Assembly: GCF_016907365.1 (NCBI RefSeq)
Contig: NZ_JAFBBV010000001.1
Location: 806,001 to 870,000 of the forward strand
From: Oerskovia paurometabola
GTDB taxonomy: Bacteria; Actinomycetota; Actinomycetes; Actinomycetales; Cellulomonadaceae
Length of the DNA stretch: 64,000 nt
Direction of reading: 5' to 3'
The translations under genes were made by a program, and so were the position numbers. Positions 53,155 through 61,336 of the stretch are shown here, one piece after another (positions within the stretch are counted from its first letter, which is position 1; each line of letters begins with the position of its first letter). The notes below the pieces were generated by a model. That model did not search any database. It worked only from the letters and a program-made list of their open reading frames with translations, and was not told where the DNA came from.

Positions 53155-55458
53155 ATGCTCACGCTCAGCTCCACCAGTCTCACGATCGTCGCGGTGATCG
53201 GGGCCATAGGCCTCGCCGCGCTCGTCTTCGCGTTCGTCCTCAGACGCCAGGTACTGGCCGCTCCCGAGGGCACCGCGAAGATGCAGGACATCGCCCAGGC
53301 CATCCAGGAGGGGGCCTCGGCCTACCTCAACCGGCAGTTCCGGACCCTGGCGCTGTTCGCGGTGATCGTCTTCGGTCTGCTGTTCCTCCTGCCCGGCGAC
53401 GCCGGGATCAAGGTGGGCCGGTCGGTCGCGTTCCTCGTCGGTGCCGGGTTCTCCGCGTGCATCGGCTACCTGGGGATGTGGCTCGCGGTGCGCGCGAACG
53501 TGCGCGTCGCGTCCGCCGCGACCCGGCCCGGGGGACGGGCCGAGGGGGCGCGCGTCGCGTTCCGGACCGGTGGCGTGGTGGGGATGTCCGTCGTGGGTTT
53601 AGGCCTGCTCGGTGCGGCCGGCGTGGTGCTGCTGTACCGAGGGGACGCTCCGGCTGTGCTCGAGGGGTTCGGGTTCGGGGCTGCACTGCTCGCGATGTTC
53701 ATGCGCGTGGGCGGCGGGATCTTCACCAAGGCGGCGGACGTCGGTGCGGACCTGGTGGGCAAGGTCGAGCAGGGGATCCCCGAGGATGACCCGCGCAACG
53801 CCGCGACCATCGCGGACAACGTGGGCGACAACGTGGGGGACTGCGCGGGCATGGCCGCAGACCTCTTCGAGTCGTACGCCGTCATGCTCGTCGCGGCCCT
53901 CATCCTCGGCAAGGCCGCGATGGGCGAGCAGGGGCTCGTCTTCCCGCTGATCGTCACGGCCATCGGCGCGTTCGTCGCGGTCCTGGGCGTCTTCATCACG
54001 CGCGTGCGCGGCAGCGAGAACGGCCTGCGGGCCATCTACCGCGGGTTCTACCTCTCGGCGCTGCTCGGCGCGGTCCTCGCGGGCGTCGCGGCGTTCGCGT
54101 ACCTGCCGTCGTCGTTCTCGGAGCTGTCGGGCACCGCGGACCTGGGCGACGTCACGAGCGACCCGCGCGTGGTCGCGGCGCTCGCGGTCCTCATCGGCGT
54201 GGTCCTGGCGGGCATCATCCTGTGGGTCACGGGCTACTTCACGGGCACGACGTCGAAGCCCACCCTCCACGTGGCCGCCACCTCCCGCACGGGAGCGGCC
54301 ACGGTCGTCCTGTCCGGGATCGGGGTCGGGTTCGAGTCCGCGGTCTACACCGCGGGCATCATCGCGGCAGCGATCTGCGGGGTCTTCCTCATCGCGGGCG
54401 GCTCGGTATGGCTGTCGCTGTTCCTCATCGCGCTCGCGGGCTGCGGGCTCCTGACGACGGTCGGCGTGATCGTCGCGATGGACACGTTCGGGCCCGTCTC
54501 GGACAACGCGCAAGGAATCTACGAGATGTCCGTCGGCGAGGCCGGTGACGGCAACCCGGAGGCCGCGCAGATCCTCACCGACCTCGACGCCGTGGGCAAC
54601 ACGACCAAGGCCATCACCAAGGGCATCGCGATCGCGACCGCCGTCCTCGCAGCGACCGCGCTGTTCGGGTCGTACGCCGACGCCGTGGGCGGGGCGCTCG
54701 CGGACATCACGAACCCGGCCGGCGGCCTCGTCGTCTCGATGCTCGACTACTCGATCATCTCGCCGATCACCCTGGTCGGCGTGATCCTCGGCGCCGCGAC
54801 CGTGTTCCTGTTCTCGGGCCTCGCGATCGACGCCGTGACCCGCGCTGCCGGCGCGATCGTCTACGAGGTGCGCCGCCAGTTCCGCGAGCACCCCGGGATC
54901 ATGACGTACGACGAGCGCCCCGAGTACGGCAAGGTCGTCGACATCTGCACGCGCGACTCGTTGCGCGAGCTCGCGACGCCCGGCCTCCTGGCCGCCTTCG
55001 CACCCATCGCGGTGGGCTTCGGGCTCGGCGTCGGACCGCTCGCGGGCTTCCTCGCGGGGGCCATCGGGGCGGGCGTGCTCATGGCCGTCTTCCTGGCGAA
55101 CTCGGGCGGTGCGTGGGACAACGCGAAGAAGATCGTCGAGGACGGCGCGTACGGCGGCAAGGGGTCCCCGGCGCACGAGGCGACCGTCGTCGGCGACACC
55201 GTGGGCGACCCGTTCAAGGACACGGCCGGTCCGGCGATCAACCCGCTGCTCAAGGTCATGAACCTGGTCGCGGTGCTTATCGCTCCCGCCGTGGTCGCGC
55301 TGAGCGTACCCGCGGACGCCAACCACGCGCTGCGCATCGGGATCGCCGTGGTCGCGGCGGGCATCGCGTTCGGGGCCGTCATCCTGTCGAGGCTGCGTGC
55401 GGCGCGCGTGGACCGCGAGCAGATGTCGGAGGAGCCGCAGGCGGTGCGGACGAGCTGA
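53155..55458 (+). CDS. hppA: Membrane proton-translocating pyrophosphatase, K+-insensitive
   Basis: 767 residues with about 16 helices. It couples pyrophosphate hydrolysis to H+ export. Active-site loops are intact: DDPRNAATIADNVGDNVGDC (about 211-230), AMDTFGPVSDNAQGI, and VVGDTVGDPFKDTAGPAINP. At 481-490 it reads GNTTKAITKG; the Lys after GNTT marks the K+-independent class, where K+-dependent pumps have Ala. ATG at 53155 has AAGGAGG. It stands alone between the divergent dtxR and a strong terminator. Confidence 0.97.
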   Translation: MLTLSSTSLTIVAVIGAIGLAALVFAFVLRRQVLAAPEGTAKMQDIAQAIQEGASAYLNRQFRTLALFAVIVFGLLFLLPGDAGIKVGRSVAFLVGAGFSACIGYLGMWLAVRANVRVASAATRPGGRAEGARVAFRTGGVVGMSVVGLGLLGAAGVVLLYRGDAPAVLEGFGFGAALLAMFMRVGGGIFTKAADVGADLVGKVEQGIPEDDPRNAATIADNVGDNVGDCAGMAADLFESYAVMLVAALILGKAAMGEQGLVFPLIVTAIGAFVAVLGVFITRVRGSENGLRAIYRGFYLSALLGAVLAGVAAFAYLPSSFSELSGTADLGDVTSDPRVVAALAVLIGVVLAGIILWVTGYFTGTTSKPTLHVAATSRTGAATVVLSGIGVGFESAVYTAGIIAAAICGVFLIAGGSVWLSLFLIALAGCGLLTTVGVIVAMDTFGPVSDNAQGIYEMSVGEAGDGNPEAAQILTDLDAVGNTTKAITKGIAIATAVLAATALFGSYADAVGGALADITNPAGGLVVSMLDYSIISPITLVGVILGAATVFLFSGLAIDAVTRAAGAIVYEVRRQFREHPGIMTYDERPEYGKVVDICTRDSLRELATPGLLAAFAPIAVGFGLGVGPLAGFLAGAIGAGVLMAVFLANSGGAWDNAKKIVEDGAYGGKGSPAHEATVVGDTVGDPFKDTAGPAINPLLKVMNLVAVLIAPAVVALSVPADANHALRIGIAVVAAGIAFGAVILSRLRAARVDREQMSEEPQAVRTS

Positions 55459-55477
55459 GGTCGCGCCCTCCGGCGGC

Positions 55478-55527
55478 GGGGTGTCAGGACGAGCGTGGCC
55501 TCGAGGTCACGCTCGTCCTGACACCCC
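55478..55527. terminator. 20-bp perfect terminator hairpin after hppA
   Basis: Arms 55478-55497 and 55508-55527 pair fully around a 10-nt loop that itself contains CCTCGAGG. It lies between the converging hppA and TetR genes and likely ends both. Confidence 0.85.
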
Positions 55528-55550
55528 GGCTGCCGGGTGGGTCGCTCGCG

Positions 55551-56270
55551 TCAGCGCCAGTGCTCGAGCAGCCGCGCCGTCGTCCCCGTCGCCTTGTCGA
55601 GGACGTCCTCGGTCCCGTCGGCCGCCGCGGACAGGAGTGCTGCGTCGATGAAGTGCCCCAGGAGGTCGACATCGGTGACGTGGTCGTACCCGCTCGCCTC
55701 GAGCACGGTCCGCAGGGCCGCGAGCAGCCGGGGGCGGGACGCGCGCAGGATGGGGCGCAGCGCGGGGTCGCGCATCGCGGTGAGCACGGGGTCGAGCCGG
55801 ACGTCGACGACCTGGTCGTCGACCGAGGGTGCGTAGAACGTCTCGATGAGCAGCCGAGCCGTGCTCGCGGTCGAGCGGTCGCGTCGCGCCAGGCCTGCGG
55901 CCTTCTCGGTCGCGGCCGTGCCGCGCAGCTCCTCGGCGGCCTCGACGGCGGCTGTGACGAGCGAGGAGCTCGACGGGAAGTAGTACGAGGCGGAGCCCTG
56001 CGGCACGCCCGCCGCCCGGGCGACCCGTCGGTGGGTCACTGCGGGGAACCCCTCGGCGAGCAGGAGGCGCGCGGCGGCCTCGACCATGACGCGCTGGCGG
56101 TCGCTGCTGCGGGCCTGGACGGGGACGCGGGCGTCGGTGCTCCGGCGGCGGGCGCCCGCAGCGAGGTCCGGCGGGCCGGTGAGGGGAGTGTCAGGGCGTG
56201 CGAGGAGGGGCTCGACCTCCGGCCCGGTGTCGTGGGAGGGGTCGACCATCTCTCGCTGCGTCGCGCTCAC
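55551..56270 (-). CDS. TetR-family transcriptional regulator
   Basis: 239 residues. An N-terminal disordered part of 50 residues, HTH with VMVEAAARLLLAEGFPAVTHRRVARAAGV and the recognition helix PQGSASYYFPSSSSLV, then a helical ligand domain. GTG at 56270 has no ribosome site but a TAGGAT at leaderless distance. An in-frame ATG at 56249 is an alternative. Target unknown; divergent from a lipoprotein gene. Confidence 0.87.
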   Translation of the reverse strand: MSATQREMVDPSHDTGPEVEPLLARPDTPLTGPPDLAAGARRRSTDARVPVQARSSDRQRVMVEAAARLLLAEGFPAVTHRRVARAAGVPQGSASYYFPSSSSLVTAAVEAAEELRGTAATEKAAGLARRDRSTASTARLLIETFYAPSVDDQVVDVRLDPVLTAMRDPALRPILRASRPRLLAALRTVLEASGYDHVTDVDLLGHFIDAALLSAAADGTEDVLDKATGTTARLLEHWR

Positions 56271-56276
56271 GCGGTC

Positions 56277-56282
56277 ATCCTA
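56277..56282 (-). promoter_or_regulatory. Leaderless-type -10 element (TAGGAT) of the TetR gene
   Basis: TAGGAT on the minus strand ends 6 nt before the GTG at 56270. Confidence 0.45.
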
Positions 56283-56406
56283 GGGAGGAAACGGACCAAG
56301 GGGGCGACGAACGCCGTGGAGGACCGGTGACGGTCGCGGAGCAGGGCGGGAACGGTCGTCGGTGGCGGATTTTCTGCGCAGGGTCACCAGCCCGCATCAT
56401 GGAGGG

Positions 56407-56982
56407 ATGAAGACCTCGTTCCTGCGCCCGACGACGGCGCTCGCCGTCGTCGCGCTGCTCGCCCTGGGGGCCTGCTCGGGAGGCGACGACGCCGCGTCGT
56501 CCGCCTCGTCGCCGAAGGCGGCCGCGAGCGAGAGCACGCCCGACAGCGCTGCTGTCGACGCCGCGACCGACGCCGCCTCCGCGGCGGACGCGGACGCCGG
56601 GGCGGCCGCCGCGGCAGAGGGCGGCGAGGCGGCACCGGCCGTCGACACGTCGTTCTGTGCCGCGACCGAGACGGCATGGGCCGCAGCCAACACCGCGCAG
56701 GTGTCGATGAGCGTGGACCACCCGCGCACCCTGGTGACCGGCTTCGAGAACGCCCGGGTCGCGCTCACGAGCGTGGAGCCCCCGGCGGACGTCGCGGCCG
56801 ACTGGAAGACCGTGACGTCCTACGTCTCGACCGCGGCCAAGGCGCTCGCGAAGGCCGACGGAGACTCCCCGAAGGAGATCGTCAAGGCGCTCGACGACGC
56901 GGGCAAGGACCTCGACACCGATGCGATGACGGCGGCGTCGGCCCGCGTGACGGCCTACCTGGACACCACCTGCACCGGGTGA
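56407..56982 (+). CDS. Small secreted lipoprotein with Ala-rich linker
   Basis: 191 residues. Signal peptide with lipobox LGAC near residue 20, a 60-residue Ala/Asp/Ser-rich linker, then a helical domain starting DTSFCAATE and ending with a C-terminal Cys (LDTTCTG), which could pair with that Cys. The EPPADVAADWKTV segment also occurs in the next gene's product, so they are paralogues. ATG at 56407 directly follows GGAGGG. Function unknown. Confidence 0.75.
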   Translation: MKTSFLRPTTALAVVALLALGACSGGDDAASSASSPKAAASESTPDSAAVDAATDAASAADADAGAAAAAEGGEAAPAVDTSFCAATETAWAAANTAQVSMSVDHPRTLVTGFENARVALTSVEPPADVAADWKTVTSYVSTAAKALAKADGDSPKEIVKALDDAGKDLDTDAMTAASARVTAYLDTTCTG

Positions 56983-57046
56983 ACCGGATGGGGAGAAGTC
57001 CCCTCGGGGCGAATTCTGGCGACGTTGCTCTCAGCAATGCTCCAGG

Positions 57047-57487
57047 ATGGGGTCCGTGACCAACCGAAAGAGCTCGACCACGACCGTCAGCGGCCTCGCG
57101 ACCGCCGTCCTCCTGACCCTCTCGCTCGCAGCCTGCAGCGGCGGTGGCGCCGATGTCGCCGCGTTCTGCAAGGCGGGCGAGGACCTCGACGCCACCATGG
57201 CCGACGTCGACCCGTCGGACCTCGCGAGCACGGGTGACGCGTTCACGACCCTCGCCGCCGAGATGAAGAAGATCACGGCCCCAGACGAGGTCGCCGCCGA
57301 CTGGACCGTCCTGACCGAGGCCATGTCCGGGGCCGGTGCGACGTTCACCGAGCTCGACGACCTCGACCCGACCGACCCGGCCTTCCTCGACAAGGCGACC
57401 GCGGTCGGAGAGGACATCGAGAGCGACAAGGTGACGGCCGCGATGAAGAACCTCGAGACGTTCTCCGCGGAGAACTGCACGGCCTGA
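57047..57487 (+). CDS. Small secreted lipoprotein, paralogue without linker
   Basis: 146 residues. Signal peptide with lipobox LAAC, then the same helical domain as its neighbour: VAAFCKAGEDL, TAPDEVAADWTVL, and a C-terminal Cys (SAENCTA). The Ala-rich linker is absent. Start is either ATG 57047 or GTG 57056; the latter has GGATGGGG upstream. 64 bp after the first lipoprotein. No family function known. Confidence 0.72.
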   Translation: MGSVTNRKSSTTTVSGLATAVLLTLSLAACSGGGADVAAFCKAGEDLDATMADVDPSDLASTGDAFTTLAAEMKKITAPDEVAADWTVLTEAMSGAGATFTELDDLDPTDPAFLDKATAVGEDIESDKVTAAMKNLETFSAENCTA

Positions 57488-57500
57488 CCCGAGAGTCCCG

Positions 57501-57542
57501 GAGGGGCCGGTCACGCAGCGCGCGCTGCGGGGCCGGCCCCTC
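57501..57542 (+). terminator. Terminator hairpin after the lipoprotein pair
   Basis: 10-bp outer stem (57501-57510 with 57533-57542) around an inner CGCAGC/GCTGCG stem. It starts 14 bp past the stop. Confidence 0.7.
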
Positions 57543-57603
57543 GTCGTGGGCGCCGGGTGCCGGGGGCAGGGTGCCCCGCGGCCGCCCGGGGGAGGATAGG
57601 GGC

Positions 57604-59190
57604 ATGTCCCTCGGTGAACCCACGATCGACCCACGCCTCCTGCCGCTGCTGCGCGACGACCTCGCAGCTGCCTCCTACACGGTCGACGGGGTCGAGGACT
57701 TCCTCGGTCCGCTCGCGGCGGCGGCCCTGCACCGCGAGCAGGCAGTGCCCGCCCTGCGTGTCGCCCGGGCCGCGCTCGACGACGCGACGGGTGCGGCGTC
57801 GTCGGGCCGCAAGGACCCTCGTGCGGTGCTCGCCGCGCTGTTCCTGCTGGGCCTCGAGGTCCGCCGCGCGGACCTCGACGCCGCCCTGCCGGGCGTCGGG
57901 GCAGATGGCGCCGCTCGCCTCGGGCTCGTGGCCGCGGCGGGCAACGGGCCCGACGACGGCGTCCGCGCCCTGGTGGACCTGCGCCCCTACGCCGCGGCCG
58001 ACGCGGCCGGTCCGGTCACGTGGTGGCTGGCCTCCGACCTGGGCGAGCTCGCGACCGGGCGACGCCTCGCGGGCGACCACGTGCTGGGCGCGGGTGGCGC
58101 CTCGATCACGCTCGCGCAGGTCACGATGCGTACCCCGGTGGGCCGGGTGCTCGACCTCGGGACCGGCTGCGGCATCCAGGCCCTGCACGCCTCGCGGCAC
58201 GCGCAGTCGGTCGTCGGGACCGACATCTCCCGGCGTGCGCTGCGGTTCGCCGAGTTCAACGCCGCCCTCGACGGGGTGCGCCTCGACCTGCGGGAGGGTT
58301 CGATGCTCGACCCGGTCGCGGGCGAGCAGTTCGACCTCGTGGTCTCCAACCCGCCGTTCGTCATCACGCCGCGCGGGACCTCGGGAGCGACCAGCGCCCT
58401 TCCTGAGTACGAGTACCGCGACGGTGGGCGCGCGGGCGACGACCTGGTGCGGGACCTGGTCCGAGGCGTCGGGGACGTGCTGGCGCCGGGCGGCGTCGCG
58501 CAGATGCTCGGCAACTGGGAGCACCGGCGGGGCGAGCCCTGGACCGAGCGAGTGGGTGCCTGGCTGGAAGAGGCCGGGCTCGACGGCTGGGTCATCCAGC
58601 GCGAGGTGCTGGACCCGGCCGAGTACGCCGAGACGTGGATCCGCGACGGCGGCACGACCCCCGAGCGTGAGCCCGGGGCGTGGGCGGCGTCGTACGAGGC
58701 GTGGCTCGACGACTTCGCGACGCGCGACGTCGAGGCCGTGGGCTTCGGGATCGTCACGCTCCGCAAGCCCGCCGAGGGGCACGGCGTGAGCCTGCGCCGC
58801 CTCGAGGAGCACACGGGGGCGGTGCGTCAGCCGCTCGGCGGGCACCTGGCCGCCTCGCTCGCGGCCCACGACTGGCTCGCAGCCCGTGACGACGCCGCGC
58901 TCGCGTCCGCGCGTCTCACGGTGGCTCCCGACGTGACCGAGGAGCGCTACCTGACGCCCGGCGCCGAGGACCCGAACGTCGTGATCGTGCGGCAGGGCGA
59001 CGGCCTGGGCCGAGGGATCCAGGCGTCGACCGGGCTCGCGGCGCTCGTGGGGGCGAGCGACGGCGAGCTCACCGTCGGGCAGCTGATCGGGGCGATCGCG
59101 TCGCTGTTCGAGGTCCCGACGGGCGACCTGGCGGGCGAGCTCCTCCCGGCGGTCCGTGGCCTGGTGAGGGACGGCTTCCTGCTCACGTGA
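57604..59190 (+). CDS. Large SAM-dependent methyltransferase (HemK-like, actinobacterial)
   Basis: 528 residues. N-terminal 150 residues are a helical DUF7059-like domain, then SAM motif VLDLGTGCGIQALHAS, VVGTDISRRAL, and catalytic NPPF in VVSNPPFVIT, as in N5-glutamine or N6-adenine methyltransferases. The C-terminal 150 residues (from about 380) contain further winged-helix-like sequence ending ALVRDGFLLT-like. Target unknown. ATG at 57604 with GGGGGAGG about 8 nt upstream. Confidence 0.85.
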   Translation: MSLGEPTIDPRLLPLLRDDLAAASYTVDGVEDFLGPLAAAALHREQAVPALRVARAALDDATGAASSGRKDPRAVLAALFLLGLEVRRADLDAALPGVGADGAARLGLVAAAGNGPDDGVRALVDLRPYAAADAAGPVTWWLASDLGELATGRRLAGDHVLGAGGASITLAQVTMRTPVGRVLDLGTGCGIQALHASRHAQSVVGTDISRRALRFAEFNAALDGVRLDLREGSMLDPVAGEQFDLVVSNPPFVITPRGTSGATSALPEYEYRDGGRAGDDLVRDLVRGVGDVLAPGGVAQMLGNWEHRRGEPWTERVGAWLEEAGLDGWVIQREVLDPAEYAETWIRDGGTTPEREPGAWAASYEAWLDDFATRDVEAVGFGIVTLRKPAEGHGVSLRRLEEHTGAVRQPLGGHLAASLAAHDWLAARDDAALASARLTVAPDVTEERYLTPGAEDPNVVIVRQGDGLGRGIQASTGLAALVGASDGELTVGQLIGAIASLFEVPTGDLAGELLPAVRGLVRDGFLLT

Positions 59191-59210
59191 CGCTCGGGGT
59201 TGCCTCTAGG

Positions 59211-59273
59211 GTGCCGAGCACGGGGTTGAGGTCGTTGTCCCGGCGATGACGGCCTCCACCTCGTGCTCGGCCG
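59211..59273. repeat. Palindromic repeat family, copy A
   Basis: Arms 59213-59231 and 59253-59271 pair at 17 of 19 positions around a 21-nt loop. It shares the GCCGAGCAC-GGGGTTGAGG arm with the other copies. It begins 20 bp after the methyltransferase stop and precedes the VOC gene. Confidence 0.75.
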
Positions 59274-59335
59274 CACGGAACCTCCTGGTCGGCTGCAGCG
59301 ACCGGAAAGGCCGTGCGGCGCGCGCCGCGCCTCCC

Positions 59336-59341
59336 TAGGTT
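59336..59341 (+). promoter_or_regulatory. Leaderless-type -10 element (TAGGTT) of the VOC gene
   Basis: TAGGTT ends 6 nt before the ATG at 59348; no ribosome site. Confidence 0.5.
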
Positions 59342-59347
59342 GAGCCC

Positions 59348-59764
59348 ATGACCTCTCGAATCCAGCACACGACGTTCGACGCCCGCGACGCCTACGCGCA
59401 GTCGGTCTGGTGGTGCGGGGTCCTCGGCTACGTCGAGGACCCCGACGACCCGAACCTGCCCGGCCACGAGGAGTGCATGATCTTCCCGCCCGCCGGCACC
59501 CACGCCCCGGCCGAGTCCCGCGGACGCCTGCTGTTCATCGAGGTCCCGGAGGGCAAGGAGATCAAGAACCGGCTCCACCTGGACCTGCGGCCCACCGACG
59601 GGACGCGCGAGCAGGAGGTCGAACGGCTCGTCGGCCTGGGGGCGACCAGGCTCGCCGACCACCGGCGACCCGACGGCTCCGGGTGGGTCACGCTCGCGGA
59701 CCCCGAGGGCAACGAGTTCTGCATCCTGCGCAGCGACGCCGAGGTCGCGGCCCAGGGCGGCTGA
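59348..59764 (+). CDS. VOC-family (glyoxalase-like) protein
   Basis: 138 residues with one long glyoxalase-like module: IQHTTFDARDAYAQSVWWCGVLGY, NRLHLDLRPTDGTREQEVERL, and WVTLADPEGNEFCIL. The His after the first strand and the Glu of GNEFCIL are the usual metal ligands. Such small VOC proteins are often resistance or detoxification enzymes, but the substrate cannot be told. It is bracketed by two copies of the palindromic repeat. Confidence 0.85.
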   Translation: MTSRIQHTTFDARDAYAQSVWWCGVLGYVEDPDDPNLPGHEECMIFPPAGTHAPAESRGRLLFIEVPEGKEIKNRLHLDLRPTDGTREQEVERLVGLGATRLADHRRPDGSGWVTLADPEGNEFCILRSDAEVAAQGG

Positions 59765-59810
59765 GCCGCTGGGGCAGGCGAACCTGCTGCCGGGCAGCCG
59801 CTCCCTCCCG

Positions 59811-59896
59811 GTGCCGAGCATGCGGTTGTCGTCGTGAAGCGGCGGGTCTTCGACGCCAACCGCATGTTCGACGGACGCCAGCCGCATGCTCGGCAG
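59811..59896. repeat. Palindromic repeat family, copy B (rearranged)
   Basis: Outer arms 59813-59825 and 59882-59894 match perfectly over 13 bp. Inner arms 59819-59828 and 59857-59866 match over 10 bp. The left arm can pair with either of two right arms, so this copy looks duplicated internally. It reaches into the start of the next gene. Confidence 0.7.
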
Positions 59897-60203
59897 CGCG
59901 GGGCCGCCCGCGGGGCCCCTGCGGAGCGTGCCGTCAGTCCCACCCGAGGACGGCGCCACGACCGACCCCGCCGCGTGGGCACGCGCGATCTTCGACGTCC
60001 GCTCGACGCCCCTGTGGGTGCGCGACACGCACCTCGACTTCCGCTGCGCGGTAGGGGTCGACGGCGCCGCTCGCCTCGTGCGCGTCACGACCGTCGTGCG
60101 TCTGCACGGCTGGAAGGGGCGCGCCTACTTCGTCCCGGTGCGGCTGGCCCACGGTCCCGTGCTGACCGCGATGCTGCGCCGGGCGGCCCGATGCCTGGGC
60201 TGA
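59886..60203 (+). CDS. Shortened DUF2867-like protein
   Basis: 105 residues. AWARAIFDVRSTPLWVR resembles the start and DTHLDFRCAVGVDG, VTTVVRLHGWKGRAYFVPVR, MLRRAARCLG the end of DUF2867 proteins. The middle 50-70 residues expected between LWVR and DTHLDFR are absent, so this is an internally deleted form or decaying gene. The ATG at 59886 lies inside the right arm of repeat B; a GTG at 59928 is an alternative. Family function unknown. Confidence 0.55.
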   Translation: MLGSAGPPAGPLRSVPSVPPEDGATTDPAAWARAIFDVRSTPLWVRDTHLDFRCAVGVDGAARLVRVTTVVRLHGWKGRAYFVPVRLAHGPVLTAMLRRAARCLG

Positions 60204-60266
60204 CCCCGGCCCAGGTGCCGTGGCCGGCCCTCCGCCCGACGAGGCGCGGATCGTCACCCGCCGCGC

Positions 60267-60272
60267 TAGTTT
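60267..60272 (+). promoter_or_regulatory. Leaderless-type -10 element (TAGTTT) of the LysR gene
   Basis: TAGTTT ends 7 nt before the ATG at 60280; no ribosome site. Confidence 0.5.
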
Positions 60273-60279
60273 CAGGCGC

Positions 60280-61233
60280 ATGGACCTCGAGCTCCGTCAC
60301 CTGCGGCTGATCGTCGCCGTCGCGGACCACGGGAGCGTGACACGGGCCGCGGCGGCCCTCGGGATCGCGCAGCCCGCGCTGACCGCGCAGCTCAACCGTA
60401 TCGACCGTGCGCTCGGCGGGCAGGTCTTCACGCGCGACCAGCGCGGCGCCCACCCCACGGCCCTCGGTGAGCTCGTCCTGGGCCGTGCCCGCATGGTGCT
60501 GCCCGCCATGACCTCGCTCCTCGACGACGTCCAGCAGCACGTCAACCGTGACGAGGACGGCCCGGGGACGCTGCGGGTCGGGACCGTGGCGAGCGCGCTC
60601 GCGGGCCGGTTCGTGCACCGCCTCGTCACGGCACTGCCCGACGTCCGGGTCACGACCGCCACGAGCTGGTCCGTGGACGACACCGCGCAGCAGGTCGCGG
60701 TGGGCACGCTCGACGTCGCGCTCGTCGGCCTGTGCTCGGACGCGATCCCGCCCACGACGGGCGGCGTCGCGTGGTGGCGCGTCGACGTCGACCCCGTGTT
60801 CGTCCTGCTGCCGGACGCGCACCCGCACGCCGACCGCTCGTCGGTCCCGCTGGGTGAGCTCGCCGACGAGGTGTGGCTCAGCGGGCCCGGGGACGGCTGC
60901 TTCGAGCGCTGCTTCGCGCAGGCGTGCGCACGGGCGGGCTTCACGCCGTCGGGCCTGAGCGAGGCCGACCGGCCGACCGTGATCGACCTGGTCCAGGCCG
61001 GCCACGCGGTCGCCCTCGTCCAGCCGACGTTCCCCGACACCCCGGGCACGCAGGTCGTCCCGCTCGACGGCGCCCCGCTGCGGTGGGCGCACTACGTGGG
61101 CTGGCGCAGCGGTTCGGCGCACCTGCCCGTCGAAGTGGTGGTCGACGCCGCCGTCCGGTCCCACCACGACGCCGTGAGCCGCAGCCCGCGCTACCTGTGC
61201 TGGCTCGACACCTACGGGGAGACCCGTACATAA
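60280..61233 (+). CDS. LysR-family transcriptional regulator
   Basis: 317 residues. Winged HTH at 1-60 (MDLELRHLRLIVAVADHGSV, AAALGIAQPALTAQLNRIDRALGG) followed by a periplasmic-binding-protein-type effector domain (TLRVGTVASALAGRF on). The ATG at 60280 is exactly where LysR homology starts. LysR proteins often control a divergent gene, but the upstream gene here is on the same strand, so the target is unclear; the protease 103 bp downstream is one candidate. Confidence 0.92.
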   Translation: MDLELRHLRLIVAVADHGSVTRAAAALGIAQPALTAQLNRIDRALGGQVFTRDQRGAHPTALGELVLGRARMVLPAMTSLLDDVQQHVNRDEDGPGTLRVGTVASALAGRFVHRLVTALPDVRVTTATSWSVDDTAQQVAVGTLDVALVGLCSDAIPPTTGGVAWWRVDVDPVFVLLPDAHPHADRSSVPLGELADEVWLSGPGDGCFERCFAQACARAGFTPSGLSEADRPTVIDLVQAGHAVALVQPTFPDTPGTQVVPLDGAPLRWAHYVGWRSGSAHLPVEVVVDAAVRSHHDAVSRSPRYLCWLDTYGETRT

Positions 61234-61282
61234 CGCCCCGGTATGACCCGGCTGGCATCTGTGCCGCCCGCGTCCCGCTCCC

Positions 61283-61288
61283 TAGCGT
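61283..61288 (+). promoter_or_regulatory. Candidate -10 element (TAGCGT) of the protease gene
   Basis: TAGCGT lies 48 bp before the ATG at 61337, giving a leader of about 40 nt with GAAGGGA. Confidence 0.35.
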
Positions 61289-61336
61289 GGGCCTCGTTCA
61301 CCCGGCGATCCCGGGACCCGACGAAGGGACAGCGAG

